Assembly (NCBI GenBank): GCA_009746045.1
Contig: RPFO01000310.1
Span: 4,408,817 to 4,464,816 of the forward strand
Reading direction: 5' to 3'
Length of the DNA: 56,000 bases
Source: Mesostigma viride
Lineage: Eukaryota > Streptophyta > Mesostigmatophyceae > Mesostigmatales > Mesostigmataceae
The position numbers and the translations under genes were made by a program. Positions 9,253 through 19,562 of this stretch are shown piece after piece (the stretch's first letter is position 1; each line of letters starts with the position of its first letter). The notes under the pieces are model-generated. The model had not been told where the DNA came from. It did not search any database and saw only the letters and a list, made by a program, of their open reading frames with translations.

Positions 9253-10920
9253 TTAATATCCCGGTGCCCTTGGTGCACCTAGAGTAGGTGGCAGTTTACA
9301 TTCCCCCACCTGCAGGAAGTAGCCAAGAGTGTATTAACAGCCACTATGCCCCTTCTCTTGAAATGTGCAAGCAACTCTTCCATCAGGGCCGCCTCACCGA
9401 TTCTTTCCAGAGGCGCGCCCACACCTTCGACCAAATATCCTCAAATGCCGCCGCCCCCACCTTCAGCAACGCATCCTTTTCTCCCTCCTTGGCCGCTCCC
9501 TCGAGGAGCTTTGGCCCCCCACGCCCCTCACCACCACCTTAACCGAATCCTCCATCCGCTCACTCCTCAAGGAGGCCCTCGAGCAGCACGTGGCCCCCAT
9601 CGCAGCAGATGTGGCGGTCGAATGGGCAGCACGCTGGCTGCCGAGCTCCCAGGGCTCCTCTCCACCGCCACCTCCACCATCTCCACCGCCACCTCCACCC
9701 TCCTCGCCTCCTCCACCGCCACCACCTCCACGTACTCCGACGCCATCACCGCCCCTGGAGCTCCGTGACATCGACCAGCGTCTTAAGGACAACGCCATCG
9801 CTATCGAGGTTCTGCAGAACACCGCAGGCCTCACCGCCCAGGCAGTGAAGGACATTGCCGCCAAGCCAGCCCCGGCTGGCCTGGCCGGCGATGCTCCTCG
9901 ATCCCATCACCACCTGGGCGGACATGCTTAAGCAACATACCACCTCCACCACCTCCGCCGTCGCAGCCCAGCTCCAACGGCAGACGCTTGACCTCCGCGA
10001 GGAGGCCGAGCTCGCCAAGCGCAGCCTCAACGTCATCGTCAAGAACTTCACCTTGGAGGAAGGTGAGACTTCCGAGAAGCTTTTGCGTGCGTTTGAGAGA
10101 GAAATCCTTGGTCGCATGGGCCTTAACGGTGAGATCGAGCTGGCCGGCCACCGCCTTCCCCGCGCGCGGGGTAAGGCAGGGCCGCCCCCGCTCCTTCTCA
10201 CCTTTAAGACCCCGGCGGACAAGATTTCTTTTCTCAGACGCCGCAAGCGGCTCGAGAAGACTCTCTTCACCCTTGATGACGACTTGACCCTGGCGCAGCA
10301 ACAACGGCGACGGGAGCTATGGCCGACCTACCTCCAGCTCCGGCAGACCAAGGCGAGCCAGCCGGTGTACTGGAAGGGGGCAGCCATCTACGTACGTCGG
10401 CCACTTGTAAGCCCTGGCAGGCGACCCCCCCCCCCCCCGCGGCCCCAGCGACTCCATACGCCCCAGCTTAGGGGAATACAGCAGTAGTAGTGCAGAATAG
10501 ATAGACCGTGGCCATGTACATGTACGCCTCCTAGAGGCACTATCCCAGCTAAGCCCCGCGCTTTATTTAATCATGTACATGTGTGCCTATGATGTGCCAC
10601 ACTCCAGACGATGCCTAGCCTTATTTAGTAATGTTGTGCCCATGCAGGGAGTAACTCTCTGCTGAGATGCCATACGTACCTAGCATTTTGTATAGCCATG
10701 CTGATCTTCCCCCCCATGACAGGCTCCCCCTTCGCTGGGCATAGCTTGAAGATCATGGGGATGCAAGTGCCCTGGTGCACCTAGAGCAAGGGTCCTTTAC
10801 ATTCCCACCCTTGCAGGAAGTAGCTTAGAATGTATGATAGGCCATATGCCCAGTTCTCTGGGCTATGTGCTACATATACTCCCAACGGAGTTATGTTCCT
10901 AATTAATTAATTAATTAATG
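9253..10920 (+). mobile_element. Half-LINE copy 3: ORF1-like protein gene with 3' UTR and tail
   Basis: 9253-9357 duplicates the end of the family's 3' UTR. The coding region runs from about 9365 to 10487. Frame one (9365-9931) gives an N-terminal region, a run of prolines and a coiled-coil start (DIDQRLKDNAIAIEVLQNT). A frameshift near 9900 moves to the frame of 9855-10487: coiled coil (ADMLKQHTT to LAKRSLNVIVKNF), an RRM-like domain (KAGPPPLLLTFKTP) and a C-terminal domain (LDDDLTLAQQQRRRELWPTY, VYWKGAAIYV). This is the LINE-1 ORF1p order. The 3' UTR (10488-10890) leads straight to GTGCTACATATACTCCCAAC, the hairpin and (AATT)n (to 10918). No ORF2 is present. One frameshift away from an open ORF1, it is the youngest-looking copy. 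Confidence 0.7.
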
Positions 10921-11345
10921 CCCCTTCTCAGGGATATGTGCTACATATACTCCCAACGGATTATACCAGCTGAGCCTAGCCTAGCTTTTTAGTCATGTAC
11001 ATGTGTGCCTATGATGAGCCACCCTCCAGATGATACCTAGCTTTATTTGATTATGCAGTGCCCATGCAGGGGGTCACTCCCTGCTGAGAAGCCATGCCCT
11101 AGCTTTTGTATAGCTGTGCTGATCTTCCCCACCTATGACAGGCTCCCCTTAGCTGGGTGTTGCCTGTTCAAAACTCTGGGTGGTGCAGGTGCCCTAGTGC
11201 ACCTAGAGCAAGTGTTGTTTACATTCCCACCCTTGCAGGAAGTAGCTTAGAATGTATGATAGGCCATATGCCCCTTCTCTGGGCTATGTGCTACATATAC
11301 TCCCAACGGAGTTATGTTACAATTCAATTCAATTCAATACTCCCA
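10921..11345 (+). repeat. 5'-truncated half-LINE 3' UTR with (CAATT)n tail
   Basis: It repeats the last part of the half-LINE 3' UTR (CCATGCAGGGGGTCACTCCC, CCCACCCTTGCAGGAAGTAG, GTGCTACATATACTCCCAAC) and ends in AATTCAATTCAATTCAAT instead of the usual TTAA repeats. It sits directly behind copy 3, so the insertions are tandem or clustered. Confidence 0.65.
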
Positions 11346-11740
11346 ACGGATTTATGTTCCCAACGGATTTAATTAATTAATATCCCGGAGAAGGGGCATA
11401 TGGCTCTTAATACATCCTAGGCTACTTCCGTCTAGGCTACTTCCGTCTAGGCACGACAATAATGAACAAGTATGGGGAAAGGACATGCAAACTTGCCACA
11501 CACCGTGGTGAAGCTAGGGGAATGGTGGGGTGGTGCCTTCCGCATGCAGTCCGCACTACTGCCTGTGAGCTCACTCACTCACTAATGTAATAGTCTCATA
11601 CAGCCGGGGTATGGCAGCAATAAATGTGGGCGGCACGCGATCCAGAGCTATAGGATGGCCCAAAGAGCCTTCCAGAGGACCGTGTCGAAAGCCTTGATGA
11701 TATAGCCAACAAAAGCTAGCCATATTGCCCAGCCATAATC
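11346..11740. other. LINE-tail debris and unassigned DNA
   Basis: 11346-11480 holds short plus and minus fragments of the half-LINE 3' UTR (a minus piece with GAAGGGGCATATGGC and CTAGGCTACTTCC). Nothing could be recognised in 11480-11740. Confidence 0.45.
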
Positions 11741-11955
11741 ATCTCCCACCCCATGCCAGGCCTTTTAGGTATGATACATCATGGTTAAGCGAGACAACTT
11801 GTTGGTCGTGCAGGTGCACCCAGAGTAGGTGGCAGTTGATACATCCCCCGCCTGCAGGTTGTAGCTCAGCATGTATTAAAACCATATGCCCCTTCTCCGA
11901 GATATGTGTTACATATGCACTCCCCACGGAGATCTGTTATTAATTAATTAACTGT
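11741..11955 (+). repeat. Diverged half-LINE-type 3' UTR and tail
   Basis: GGTGCACCCAGAGTAGGTGG, CCCGCCTGCAGGTTGTAGC and TATGCCCCTTCTCCGAG match the 3' UTR family with many differences. It ends in CACTCCCCACGGAG and an ATTAATTAATTAA tail. Confidence 0.55.
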
Positions 11956-13086
11956 TATTAATCAATTACTGCACCGTTAATTGCTCTACCTGTGCTGCAC
12001 ACCCAAGGGCTCATTCCCACCAGATCCACTTGCAGCATAAAGCTTTCAAAAGTTACAGGGATAGCCTTGAATGCATGCAGGCAAACGATGAGCTGTCGTT
12101 AACCCCTAAATGGGCGGAAATGCTGCCGATAAATCGGCAGTAACTCACCTATTTTGTAAACCAGCCCCTGTACAACCTAGCAATATCCAATGGCTGTCCT
12201 TGGGGGCCAAGCATGTCCATGAGTTGCCCTAAGCCATGATATATCACAACCTCACATATATTCATCGTAGGCCATGTATAACTGCCGTCAAAGTCAGGGG
12301 GGTCAAGACGAGCGTTTTCATTTTTGGTAGAATGTGCATTTTGAATTATGTTGTAAGAGCTAGGCACCTACCACTTCAGGGATGATAAACAATTAGTTGC
12401 TGAACAGTTTGAGCCATTGGGGTCATCATTTGGGTGGGTATACCAGCAGTTACACCCAGTACAGCCCATAGGGGTACCGTTGGTAAAAAGCAACCAAGGG
12501 GGTAGGAGTGGGCATACTACCTACTAATACCTACTAACATGGCCCCCAACCATGCCAAACAATACATTTCCCTTCCACAATGATGGGGAAACATAACTGC
12601 ATCATCACACTGCCCTTACATGGCACCTATGTGCAGGTGCCACCTTGTCCATGCACGTAGGTAACGTGGTACGGATACCCTACGCAAGGCATGCATTCTA
12701 GGAGGCAGCCACCAACAAACTAGTGATTTTAAGCCTATTTCAGCCTGCCCTAGCAAGGATAAACTAGGCCTAAGCTGCTATAGCTTTCCAGGTGATGGCC
12801 AGCACACCTGGTGGCACATGCTGACAATGGGAAGCTTCTACTCACCGGTTACATGCTTGATGATGCCACAGAGACCAGCCAACTGCCTCACACTCATGCA
12901 ATATGTTTGTGGGAAATGTATAACAAACATATATGGAGGTATTCAAACCCATACAGCCTCTAAAACTTATCACCATCACCCTGTGGCAGGTCAACTGACT
13001 GAGGGAAGCATCTAAGAAGGGTGTTTTAGAAAGGGGCCAGGCCAGGGTCAAGAAAGAGCATGAATAATGCAAAAAGAATGTGCTAC

Positions 13087-13659
13087 TGTTACGTCGCGTA
13101 ACAATTCGTTGTAGTTACGGACGTAAATTAGGTCTTTTGCCTCGGTTGTCCCTAGGTTTACGTTTAGGCTCCTACCGGGACATTATCGTCCTCGTAACAG
13201 TACTGTGGTACATTGGGTGCCGTTGGGCGCCGCGCCGCGTACTTTATTAGTGGTCCTGATCCTGTGGCAGAATGTAGTGGACCAGCGTGCATCAGTAGAT
13301 TTAGTGGACCAGCGTGCATCTGTAGGCGAGGGCCATGTCGGCCCGAACGTGTTGGACCGTTGGTGACCATTTATGCGCGTTCTACCCCTTGTGTGTGCAC
13401 TCGGCGTGTGTTAAGTGAATTGACACATTTAGGCTTGGGTCACGGCAGTGTAGTTGTGTTTCCTTCCTCTATTCCTGGAGTAAACGGGTTTTGATAAATG
13501 GTTGTATGGCGTATTATAGTAACACTTACGTTAATGCATTGAGATCAGCTCCGTCACGTTCGTCTTTCGCCAGAGGGTTAAGTAGAGGAGGCCTGACCAG
13601 TTTAGGTAGTATCAGGCCCATTAGAGGTAGAAGTGGAGGTAGATATCCGCGGCGTAACA
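13087..13659 (+). repeat. 5' LTR of the chromovirus (573 bp)
   Basis: It begins TGTTACGTCGCGTAACA (itself a hairpin) and ends GCGGCGTAACA, giving TGTTACG…CGTAACA terminal inverted repeats. A repeated TAGTGGACCAGCGTGCATC pair lies at about 13278-13320. Line-by-line comparison with 35108-35680 showed no difference, which implies a recent insertion. It should hold the promoter and polyadenylation signals, but I could not assign a TATA box confidently. Confidence 0.92.
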
Positions 13660-13660
13660 A

Positions 13661-13675
13661 TGGTTCCGGAGGAAC
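13661..13675 (+). promoter_or_regulatory. Putative primer binding site
   Basis: TGGTTCCGGAGGAAC starts one base after the LTR. TGG matches the CCA 3' end of a tRNA primer. Which tRNA it pairs with was not determined. Confidence 0.5.
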
Positions 13676-14192
13676 TTCAGTAGGTAGTGAACGAGACGAC
13701 TATCCCTTGCCACATACACCTTTTCAAGACCCCTTCCGCGTCCAGGAACAAGAAGTCGACACTTCCTTGATAGGTAATGGGCGGGTCGCCTTCAAGCTAG
13801 GAGAGTAGTGCTGCCCGTTTCGGGACACGCTCTACCTAGAAGCTAGACCTGCTCGCAGCGGATGAATCCTTTCGTAGTTAGCCTGTCCTTCGCCTTGTTT
13901 TCCTGCTTACGGTTGTTTCCTGTCTTAGATAGGGGAGTATTACTGTTCGGAGACGATTAGCGTCGCAGTACCTACACCTTTTTCCTTGTGCTGCTGCTTT
14001 ATTAGACGGCCGCACCCGCAGAGTTACGGGGCGCTGTGTTAGGACGAGCGCTGGAATATCCGGCCGCTGACTTAGGACGAGAGCTGGAAACTTCCGCCCT
14101 CCTTCTTCTTTCGGTGATCCAGATCGTCCAGCTAAGTCGCCTACCCCTACCTCGTCTAGCTTGACATCACAAGACACGCCAGGTGAGTTATC
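13676..14192 (+). other. Chromovirus leader
   Basis: An open frame from the LTR runs on to 13808, but no domain is recognisable. A CAGGTGAGT sequence at 14180-14188 is a strong splice-donor match just before the first leader ORF (see the acceptor at 30709-30710). Confidence 0.4.
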
Positions 14193-14587
14193 ATGAGTCA
14201 ACGTCGTGTTTTTACTGCGCCTTCTCATTCATCTAGTGATAATAGTTTAGCTAAGTATTACGTAGTTATTAGGTCCCTCAATGGTCAGCCATTTTCCTCT
14301 CTTGGTCAGATGCTAGGAAGATAGTGCAAAACCGTACATATAATGTAATTAGGTATAAGAAATTTGTTACCTTCGAGGAAGCTCAACAATTCCTTATAGA
14401 CCATAGCGTATCAGATCTAGGCCTACACGTACGTTCTACTCCTCATGGTCGCCCTCCTGTAGAAGCTCTAGATTTTGCTACCCCTCCTTCGTCTCCCCCT
14501 AAGAGGGCTGCATCCTCATCTAGCTTAGATACTCCTCTCACCTTAGAATTCGGTTCCCTATCCATTACTGTGGTTAAAAAGGATTGA
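14193..14587 (+). CDS. Leader ORF resembling the RNase H1 N-terminal hybrid-binding domain, frameshifted
   Basis: The first frame starts at ATG 14193 and reads AKYYVVIRSLNGQPFSSLGQ-type residues before a stop at 14322-14324. A second frame, overlapping from about 14309 (DARKIVQNRTYN) and open to 14587, continues with YKKFVTFEEAQQFLIDHS and a Ser/Pro-rich tail. The combined order (YYVV…G…, …Y.KF.TFEEAQ.FL) resembles the small RNA:DNA-hybrid-binding domain found at the N-terminus of eukaryotic RNase H1 and in caulimovirus-type proteins. In a retroelement it could bind hybrids during reverse transcription. The similarity is judged by eye. The frame change may be a mutation or recoding. Confidence 0.4.
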
Positions 14588-14618
14588 TTTAACTGGTTTC
14601 CTTCTTGTAAGCCTTTAA

Positions 14619-16304
14619 CCCCTAAATGGTCTGAGATCCTGCCGATAAATCGGCTGGATCTTCACAATTTTGCAAACCAGATGCCATCCAACCTACCCAT
14701 ATCCAATGGCTGTCCTTGGGGGCCAAGCATGTCCATGAGTTGCCCTTCGGGTTGGTATATCACAACCTCACATATATGCAGGGTAGGCCATATATAACTG
14801 CCGTCAAAGTCAGGGGGGTCAAGACGCGCGTTTTCATTTTTGGTAGAATGTGCATTTTGAATTATGTTATAAGACCTAGGCACCTACCACTTCAGGGATG
14901 ATAAACAATTAGTTGCTGAACAGTTTGAGCCATTGGGGTCATCATTTGGGTGGGTATACCAGCAGTTACACCTAGTACAGCCCATAGGGGTACCGTTGGT
15001 AAAAAGCAACCAAGGGGGTAAGGGTGGGCATACTACCTACTAATATGGCCACCAACCATGCCAAACAATACATTTCCCTTCCACAATGATGGGGAAACAT
15101 AACTGCATCATCACACTGCCCTTACATGGCACCTATGTGCAGGTGCTACCTTGTCCATGCACGTAGGTAACGTGGTACGGATACCCTACGCAAGGCATGC
15201 ATTCTAGGAGGCAGCCACCAACAAACTAGTGATGTTGAGCCTATTTCAGCCTGCCCTAGCAAGGATAAACTAGGCCTAAGCTGCTATAGCTTTCCAGGTG
15301 ATGGCCAGCACACCTGGTGGCACATGCTGTCAATGGGAAGCTTTTACTCACCAGTTACGTGCTTGATGATGCCACAGAGACCAGCCAACTGCCTCACACT
15401 CATGCAATATGTGTATGGGAAATGTATAACAAACATATATGGAGGTATTCAAACCCATACAGCCTCTAAAACTTATCACCATCACCCTGTGGCAGGTCAA
15501 CTGACTGAGGGAAGCATCTAAGAAGGGTGTTTTAGAAAGGGGCCAGGCCAGGGTCAAGAAAGAGCATGAATAATGCAAAAAGAATGTGCTACACAAGCTA
15601 GAACGTATATACAAACGTCAAACATCGATAGGAAAACGATGCTGAAGCTTTACCAGGCATGGATGGCGTTACCTTGGCCCAGGCGGTGGCCGCAAAATGG
15701 CGCATTTCGGCACACCAAAGTTGTGCAGCATGGTCGCTGGATTCGGCGATTTCTGGCCACCCTTGCACGTTTACGACTAATATGTATCATAAAAAGTACA
15801 AAGAAACCGATATATCCTTTAAAATACGCCAGAAAGGTATTGCTGTCAACGTTTCTATCGTCCGGCCTGATCGCAGTTTTTTCCAGCAAGAACGCTGCCG
15901 ACACCTATCAAATGGCATTCCTGCGAACCAGAAATTGGCCTGTATGATCTTTAGGACGTATAAAATCAATATCCTAAGTTTGGTCAGAAAATTCGAACGA
16001 AAACGTAAATGCCATGCGTGGGCGCAAGCCGCCATGGCCAGGTCGTCGTTTTCCGGAATGCACGTTGTACGTGAAAAAGTACCCTGACCCTTACTTTGAC
16101 CGGCCAGAACACCTCTATAACTTTGTCAGAAGTATGCAAACCCATATACCAGGCTTTAGAGTATTTTATAAACTTTCGATCTTCTCAGCTAAACTTTTCC
16201 TAATTCTCAATAGTTTTCGCGGCATTTGGTCGCCCGAGAAGGGGCCGATGCATCGGCTGGAACTCGATTTTTGGCGGAAAATCGGCCGCAAGACCATTTA
16301 GGGG
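14619..16304 (+). mobile_element. TTAA element B (1686 bp), inside the chromovirus leader
   Basis: It is flanked by TTAA at 14615-14618 and 16305-16308. Ends are CCCCTAAATGGTC and GACCATTTAGGGG. It is collinear with A (both halves) and with C in reverse, differing by scattered substitutions and small indels. It sits between the leader ORF and Gag, ending 97 bp before the Gag start, so it lengthens the leader without breaking a known frame. It lacks a recognisable transposase. Confidence 0.9.
15659..16087 (+). CDS. 142-codon open frame conserved in TTAA elements A, B and C
   Basis: The frame starts MDGVTLAQAVAAKWRISAHQ and is open over its full length here, at 35752-36180 (A) and on the minus strand at 54105-53677 (C), with about a dozen substitutions in total. 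No known domain. The product is small and rich in basic and aromatic residues. Copies are so similar that an open frame may survive by chance, and an 84-residue antisense frame is equally preserved, so coding is doubtful. In D the corresponding region is decayed. Confidence 0.25.
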   Translation: MDGVTLAQAVAAKWRISAHQSCAAWSLDSAISGHPCTFTTNMYHKKYKETDISFKIRQKGIAVNVSIVRPDRSFFQQERCRHLSNGIPANQKLACMIFRTYKINILSLVRKFERKRKCHAWAQAAMARSSFSGMHVVREKVP

Positions 16305-16401
16305 TTAAAAGCTTTTTCTTTTCTTTCTTTGCCTTAAATTAGGCCTTGTCCTTTATCCTTGTTACTCTCAGTTAGAATTCTGATCATTTACTTAAACAAA
16401 A

Positions 16402-18141
16402 ATGGATCCAGTGGGTGGTAACATGTCGCCTATACCTACCAATACTCCTACTATGAGTAATAATAATAATAATACTAACAACCATAACAACAATCGTGGT
16501 AACCGACGGGACTCACTTGAAACGGTGCACCATCTCACTCCTCAAGGTAATCTTCGTGCCTCACCTCCTTCTCCTCTTGCTGATGGTCGCCGTCGTCCCT
16601 CACTTACCCCTCCTACCTATGAACAACGTCAACGTATGCAAGTCAGATTTAGTGATGACCCTTCCCTTACCCTGAACCAGGCCCCTGCCCCTCCTGCAAC
16701 CTTGGCTCAACCCTCCAGCAGGTCCTCACTAACTAACAATGTTTTTAGGCCTCCTTCCCACCCTGTTCCTTCCATGCCTGCTCTTAACACGGGTCGTGCC
16801 TCTGCCCCTGTCGGTCCTTCTGGGCGCCCTAGTGCAGTTCCCTTTTACCCACCTGCTTCCTGGTCCTACCCTGAGACGGCCTATGAGGCAGCCCAGGTCC
16901 CTACCCGTGTGGCTGATTTAGAAGTTAATAGTGATTTCAGCACCATGCCCTTAGATGACAGAAATTATGATCATTTTGCCTATTCCTCTCTTCGTGAGCA
17001 ATATACTGTCCCCTTCTCTTATGGGCACCAGCCTGAAACGGTGGCCCCTTCTAGACCCCTACCCAAGACTTTTCCTCTTCCTTCCTTCTATCCCGCTTAT
17101 GTAGCAGTGGAAGATAGTGGCCCTATGGGAAAAACTGACTCTTCTAATCCCCCTAAGCCCCCTGCTCTTCCCCTCTTTGCTAACCTTCCCAAGCTGGATG
17201 TCAAGTCTACCCCTCAACAGTTTTTCACCTTTATTATGTTGCTTACCCAGAACACGGAGTCGTGGCAGAATCATAATAGATGGCGTCTTTCTGATGCTGT
17301 ATTAGTTCCTCACTATCTCACAACCTGTATTACTCCTGAGCTTGCTAACCTCATTCAGTGTGAGTCTTTGGCCTCTCATGCCTACCCTAACTCTGTAGCA
17401 GAATTGTTTAAGCGTTTAGAGAACCATTTAGTCCCTCCTGATTCAGATTGGCAGGATAGATTAGCCTTTGGTACCTTGCAGCAGGGTACTAAATCATTTA
17501 AGGAGTATATGAAAGAGTTTGATGCTCAGATGGTACGAATTAGGGATTTGTCGGGTGCAGAAGTACGTGCTCGCTTCCTCCAAGGCCTCAGTAGACCCTT
17601 ATTACGTGAAGTCAAGCGCCAGTTCTCTGCCTACCGTTTTACTGATCTGCCCCTCAAGCATGTGCGCCAGCATCTCTTGCGTGTAGCAGATTTCTTCACC
17701 ACCCCTTCTCTTCCTACCCGTTCCCGTATTAATAATATTATCCTTACCCCTGAGGAGGAGAACTCCTATGTAGAAGAATTAGATATCTGTGTTACTGACC
17801 TTTCAGCCCTTGATGTCTCTCATATCACATGCTATCATTGTAAGGAAGTAGGTCATCTTAAACGTGAGTGCCCCAAGTTCCTTTCGGGTGCTCCCCCTCA
17901 TCCCGACGCTCGCCCTCCTCGTACCCCTCAGCGTGCTCCTATTCGTCCTACTTCAGGACGCATCCCTTCAGCTACCCCTAGTAGGCTGAATGCTGTGCAG
18001 ACAGGATCCCCAGGGTTCCCCTATGATAATCAGGCTCCCGCACCCTCTTCGCTCCCTCGTGACCCTCCAGCAGTGGCTTTTTCGCCAGGGTCTTCTTCGG
18101 GGTTAGTTCCTATGGATTTGGGGGGGGAGGGGGAACAGTAG
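16402..18141 (+). CDS. gag: Gag polyprotein of the chromovirus
   Basis: 579 residues. The N-terminal 220 are low complexity (Asn-rich MSNNNNNTNNHNNN, then Pro/Ser). Residues about 275-450 form the capsid-like region (FANLPKLDVKSTPQQFFTF, then SWQDR-like DSDWQDRLAFGTLQQGTKSF and VRARFLQGLSRPLLREV), as in Ty3/gypsy Gag. A CCHC zinc knuckle CYHCKEVGHLKREC lies at residues 477-490. The tail is Pro/Arg-rich. Gag packages element RNA and forms the particle. It ends at a TAG at 18139-18141, just after a run of eight Gs where pol is predicted to be entered by a -1 shift. It appears intact. Confidence 0.9.
   Translation: MDPVGGNMSPIPTNTPTMSNNNNNTNNHNNNRGNRRDSLETVHHLTPQGNLRASPPSPLADGRRRPSLTPPTYEQRQRMQVRFSDDPSLTLNQAPAPPATLAQPSSRSSLTNNVFRPPSHPVPSMPALNTGRASAPVGPSGRPSAVPFYPPASWSYPETAYEAAQVPTRVADLEVNSDFSTMPLDDRNYDHFAYSSLREQYTVPFSYGHQPETVAPSRPLPKTFPLPSFYPAYVAVEDSGPMGKTDSSNPPKPPALPLFANLPKLDVKSTPQQFFTFIMLLTQNTESWQNHNRWRLSDAVLVPHYLTTCITPELANLIQCESLASHAYPNSVAELFKRLENHLVPPDSDWQDRLAFGTLQQGTKSFKEYMKEFDAQMVRIRDLSGAEVRARFLQGLSRPLLREVKRQFSAYRFTDLPLKHVRQHLLRVADFFTTPSLPTRSRINNIILTPEEENSYVEELDICVTDLSALDVSHITCYHCKEVGHLKRECPKFLSGAPPHPDARPPRTPQRAPIRPTSGRIPSATPSRLNAVQTGSPGFPYDNQAPAPSSLPRDPPAVAFSPGSSSGLVPMDLGGEGEQ
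18119..18128 (+). promoter_or_regulatory. Predicted -1 ribosomal frameshift site (Gag to Pol)
   Basis: In the Gag frame the sequence reads TTG GGG GGG GAG, giving a G_GGG_GGG heptamer (18120-18126). The -1 frame is open from upstream of this run through 18255 into protease, and Gag stops 13 bp downstream of the run. This matches the usual X_XXY_YYZ rule. No downstream pseudoknot was modelled. Confidence 0.55.
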
Positions 18142-18254
18142 GCCTGTCAGCCGGGGGTAACCTGGACAGGTCCTTAGATAGTACCCCAGATAAAAATTTT
18201 TGCCTGCCTGTTTTTATAACCTCTGTAGGAGCTGAATCTTCCCTACCACTACGT

Positions 18255-19562
18255 GTGCGTCCTCTTATGTTCTTGAATGGTGGTTTAACCGTCCCTCACA
18301 CTGTTGTAGACCCCTTCTTGCATGCTGATGAACTCTTGAATGTCTCTGTGTTGGTAGATAGCGGTGCGGCTAGCTCCTTTGTGAGCGAGGCCCTAGTTAG
18401 GCGTTTAGGACTAGTCCCTACCCCTCACACCAAACCCGTTACTGTTCATTATGCTGATGGTCGCACCAGTCATTCCCCGGGTACGGTGTCCCTTCCCATG
18501 GTTATACAAGGACGTACTGTCAACCTGACGGCCACTATAGGCCCTATCACTACCGCTGATGTATTACTAGGATTAGATTGGCACCAGGATAATAAGATTA
18601 CTATTAATTATGATACCATGGTCATTTGGTTTCCAGATAGCTCTTACTGGGTACCTGAACGTCATTATAGATTGGAAAATTTATCCTTGGTAGATATTAC
18701 TCCTCCTACACCTGTTGATCCTCCTGTAAGACCTATACCTGAAGTATTAATGTCAAATGACGAATTACGTTCTGAATTAAAGCAAAATGGATACCTATTA
18801 TGTATGTTCCTTCAGTTAGAAGTACAAGAGATACCTATCACTAATAATAGTGTGGATATAGATGTAAATACAGTGGATACAATAGGAGTAGGATTTACTG
18901 AAAATGAAATAGTAAGATACATGGCTGTGATAGATTCCTCAAAAGTATTTGAAGAAAAGACTCCTTCTTATCCTCCTCCTCGTTCTGTTTTACACCGTGT
19001 AGTTATCAAGGACGGTGCAGTTCCTACGCACTCTCCGATGTATAGAATGGGCCCTACCGAGTTAAAGGAACTAAAACAGATTTTAGTGTCATTATTAGAA
19101 GCAGGATTGATAGAGCCTAGTAACTCCCCCTACTCAGCTGGTGTCCTGTTAGTTCCTAAGCCAAATGGCAAGTTTCGCCTAGTTACTGATTATAGGAAGT
19201 TGAATGATATTACTGTGAAATCTAAATACCCTCTACCTCGTATTGATGATATATTTAATAAGGTTAAAGGTTCCACTTGTTTCACAGTACTGGATTGTGC
19301 GGATGGTTTTTGGCAGTTGCGGATAGCTCCTGAGGATTGCCATAAAACCGCCTTTGCTACCCCTTTTGGTCATTACCAGTTTAGAGTAGCGGCTATGGGA
19401 CTCTGTAACTCGCCTGCCTCTTTTCAAATGTTAATGAATGAAGTGCTTAGACCTGTTATGGGAAATTCTCATCTTCCTCAGGTGTCCTCTGATCTAAAGG
19501 ATCCTCCTTCTCCTCTGTTTCTTTATCTGAGCATGACCGTTCTTGTGCTCAAGCTTACTTAG
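18255..19562 (+). CDS. pol: Pol part 1: aspartic protease and N-terminal reverse transcriptase
   Basis: The frame is open from before 18141 (reached by frameshift), so 18255 is only the first start-like codon. The protease active site LVDSGAASSFVSE lies near residues 33-45. After a linker comes RT: SPYSAGVLLVPKPNGKFRLV, TDYRKLNDIT, FTVLDCADGFWQLRI (first catalytic Asp) and FRVAAMGLCNSPASFQ. The frame then runs into out-of-frame residues and stops at 19562, while the YLDD box continues in the -1 frame from about 19500. A single frame break therefore separates the palm's two catalytic motifs. The enzyme from this copy would be truncated unless the break is an assembly or sequencing error. Confidence 0.88.
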   Translation: MRPLMFLNGGLTVPHTVVDPFLHADELLNVSVLVDSGAASSFVSEALVRRLGLVPTPHTKPVTVHYADGRTSHSPGTVSLPMVIQGRTVNLTATIGPITTADVLLGLDWHQDNKITINYDTMVIWFPDSSYWVPERHYRLENLSLVDITPPTPVDPPVRPIPEVLMSNDELRSELKQNGYLLCMFLQLEVQEIPITNNSVDIDVNTVDTIGVGFTENEIVRYMAVIDSSKVFEEKTPSYPPPRSVLHRVVIKDGAVPTHSPMYRMGPTELKELKQILVSLLEAGLIEPSNSPYSAGVLLVPKPNGKFRLVTDYRKLNDITVKSKYPLPRIDDIFNKVKGSTCFTVLDCADGFWQLRIAPEDCHKTAFATPFGHYQFRVAAMGLCNSPASFQMLMNEVLRPVMGNSHLPQVSSDLKDPPSPLFLYLSMTVLVLKLT

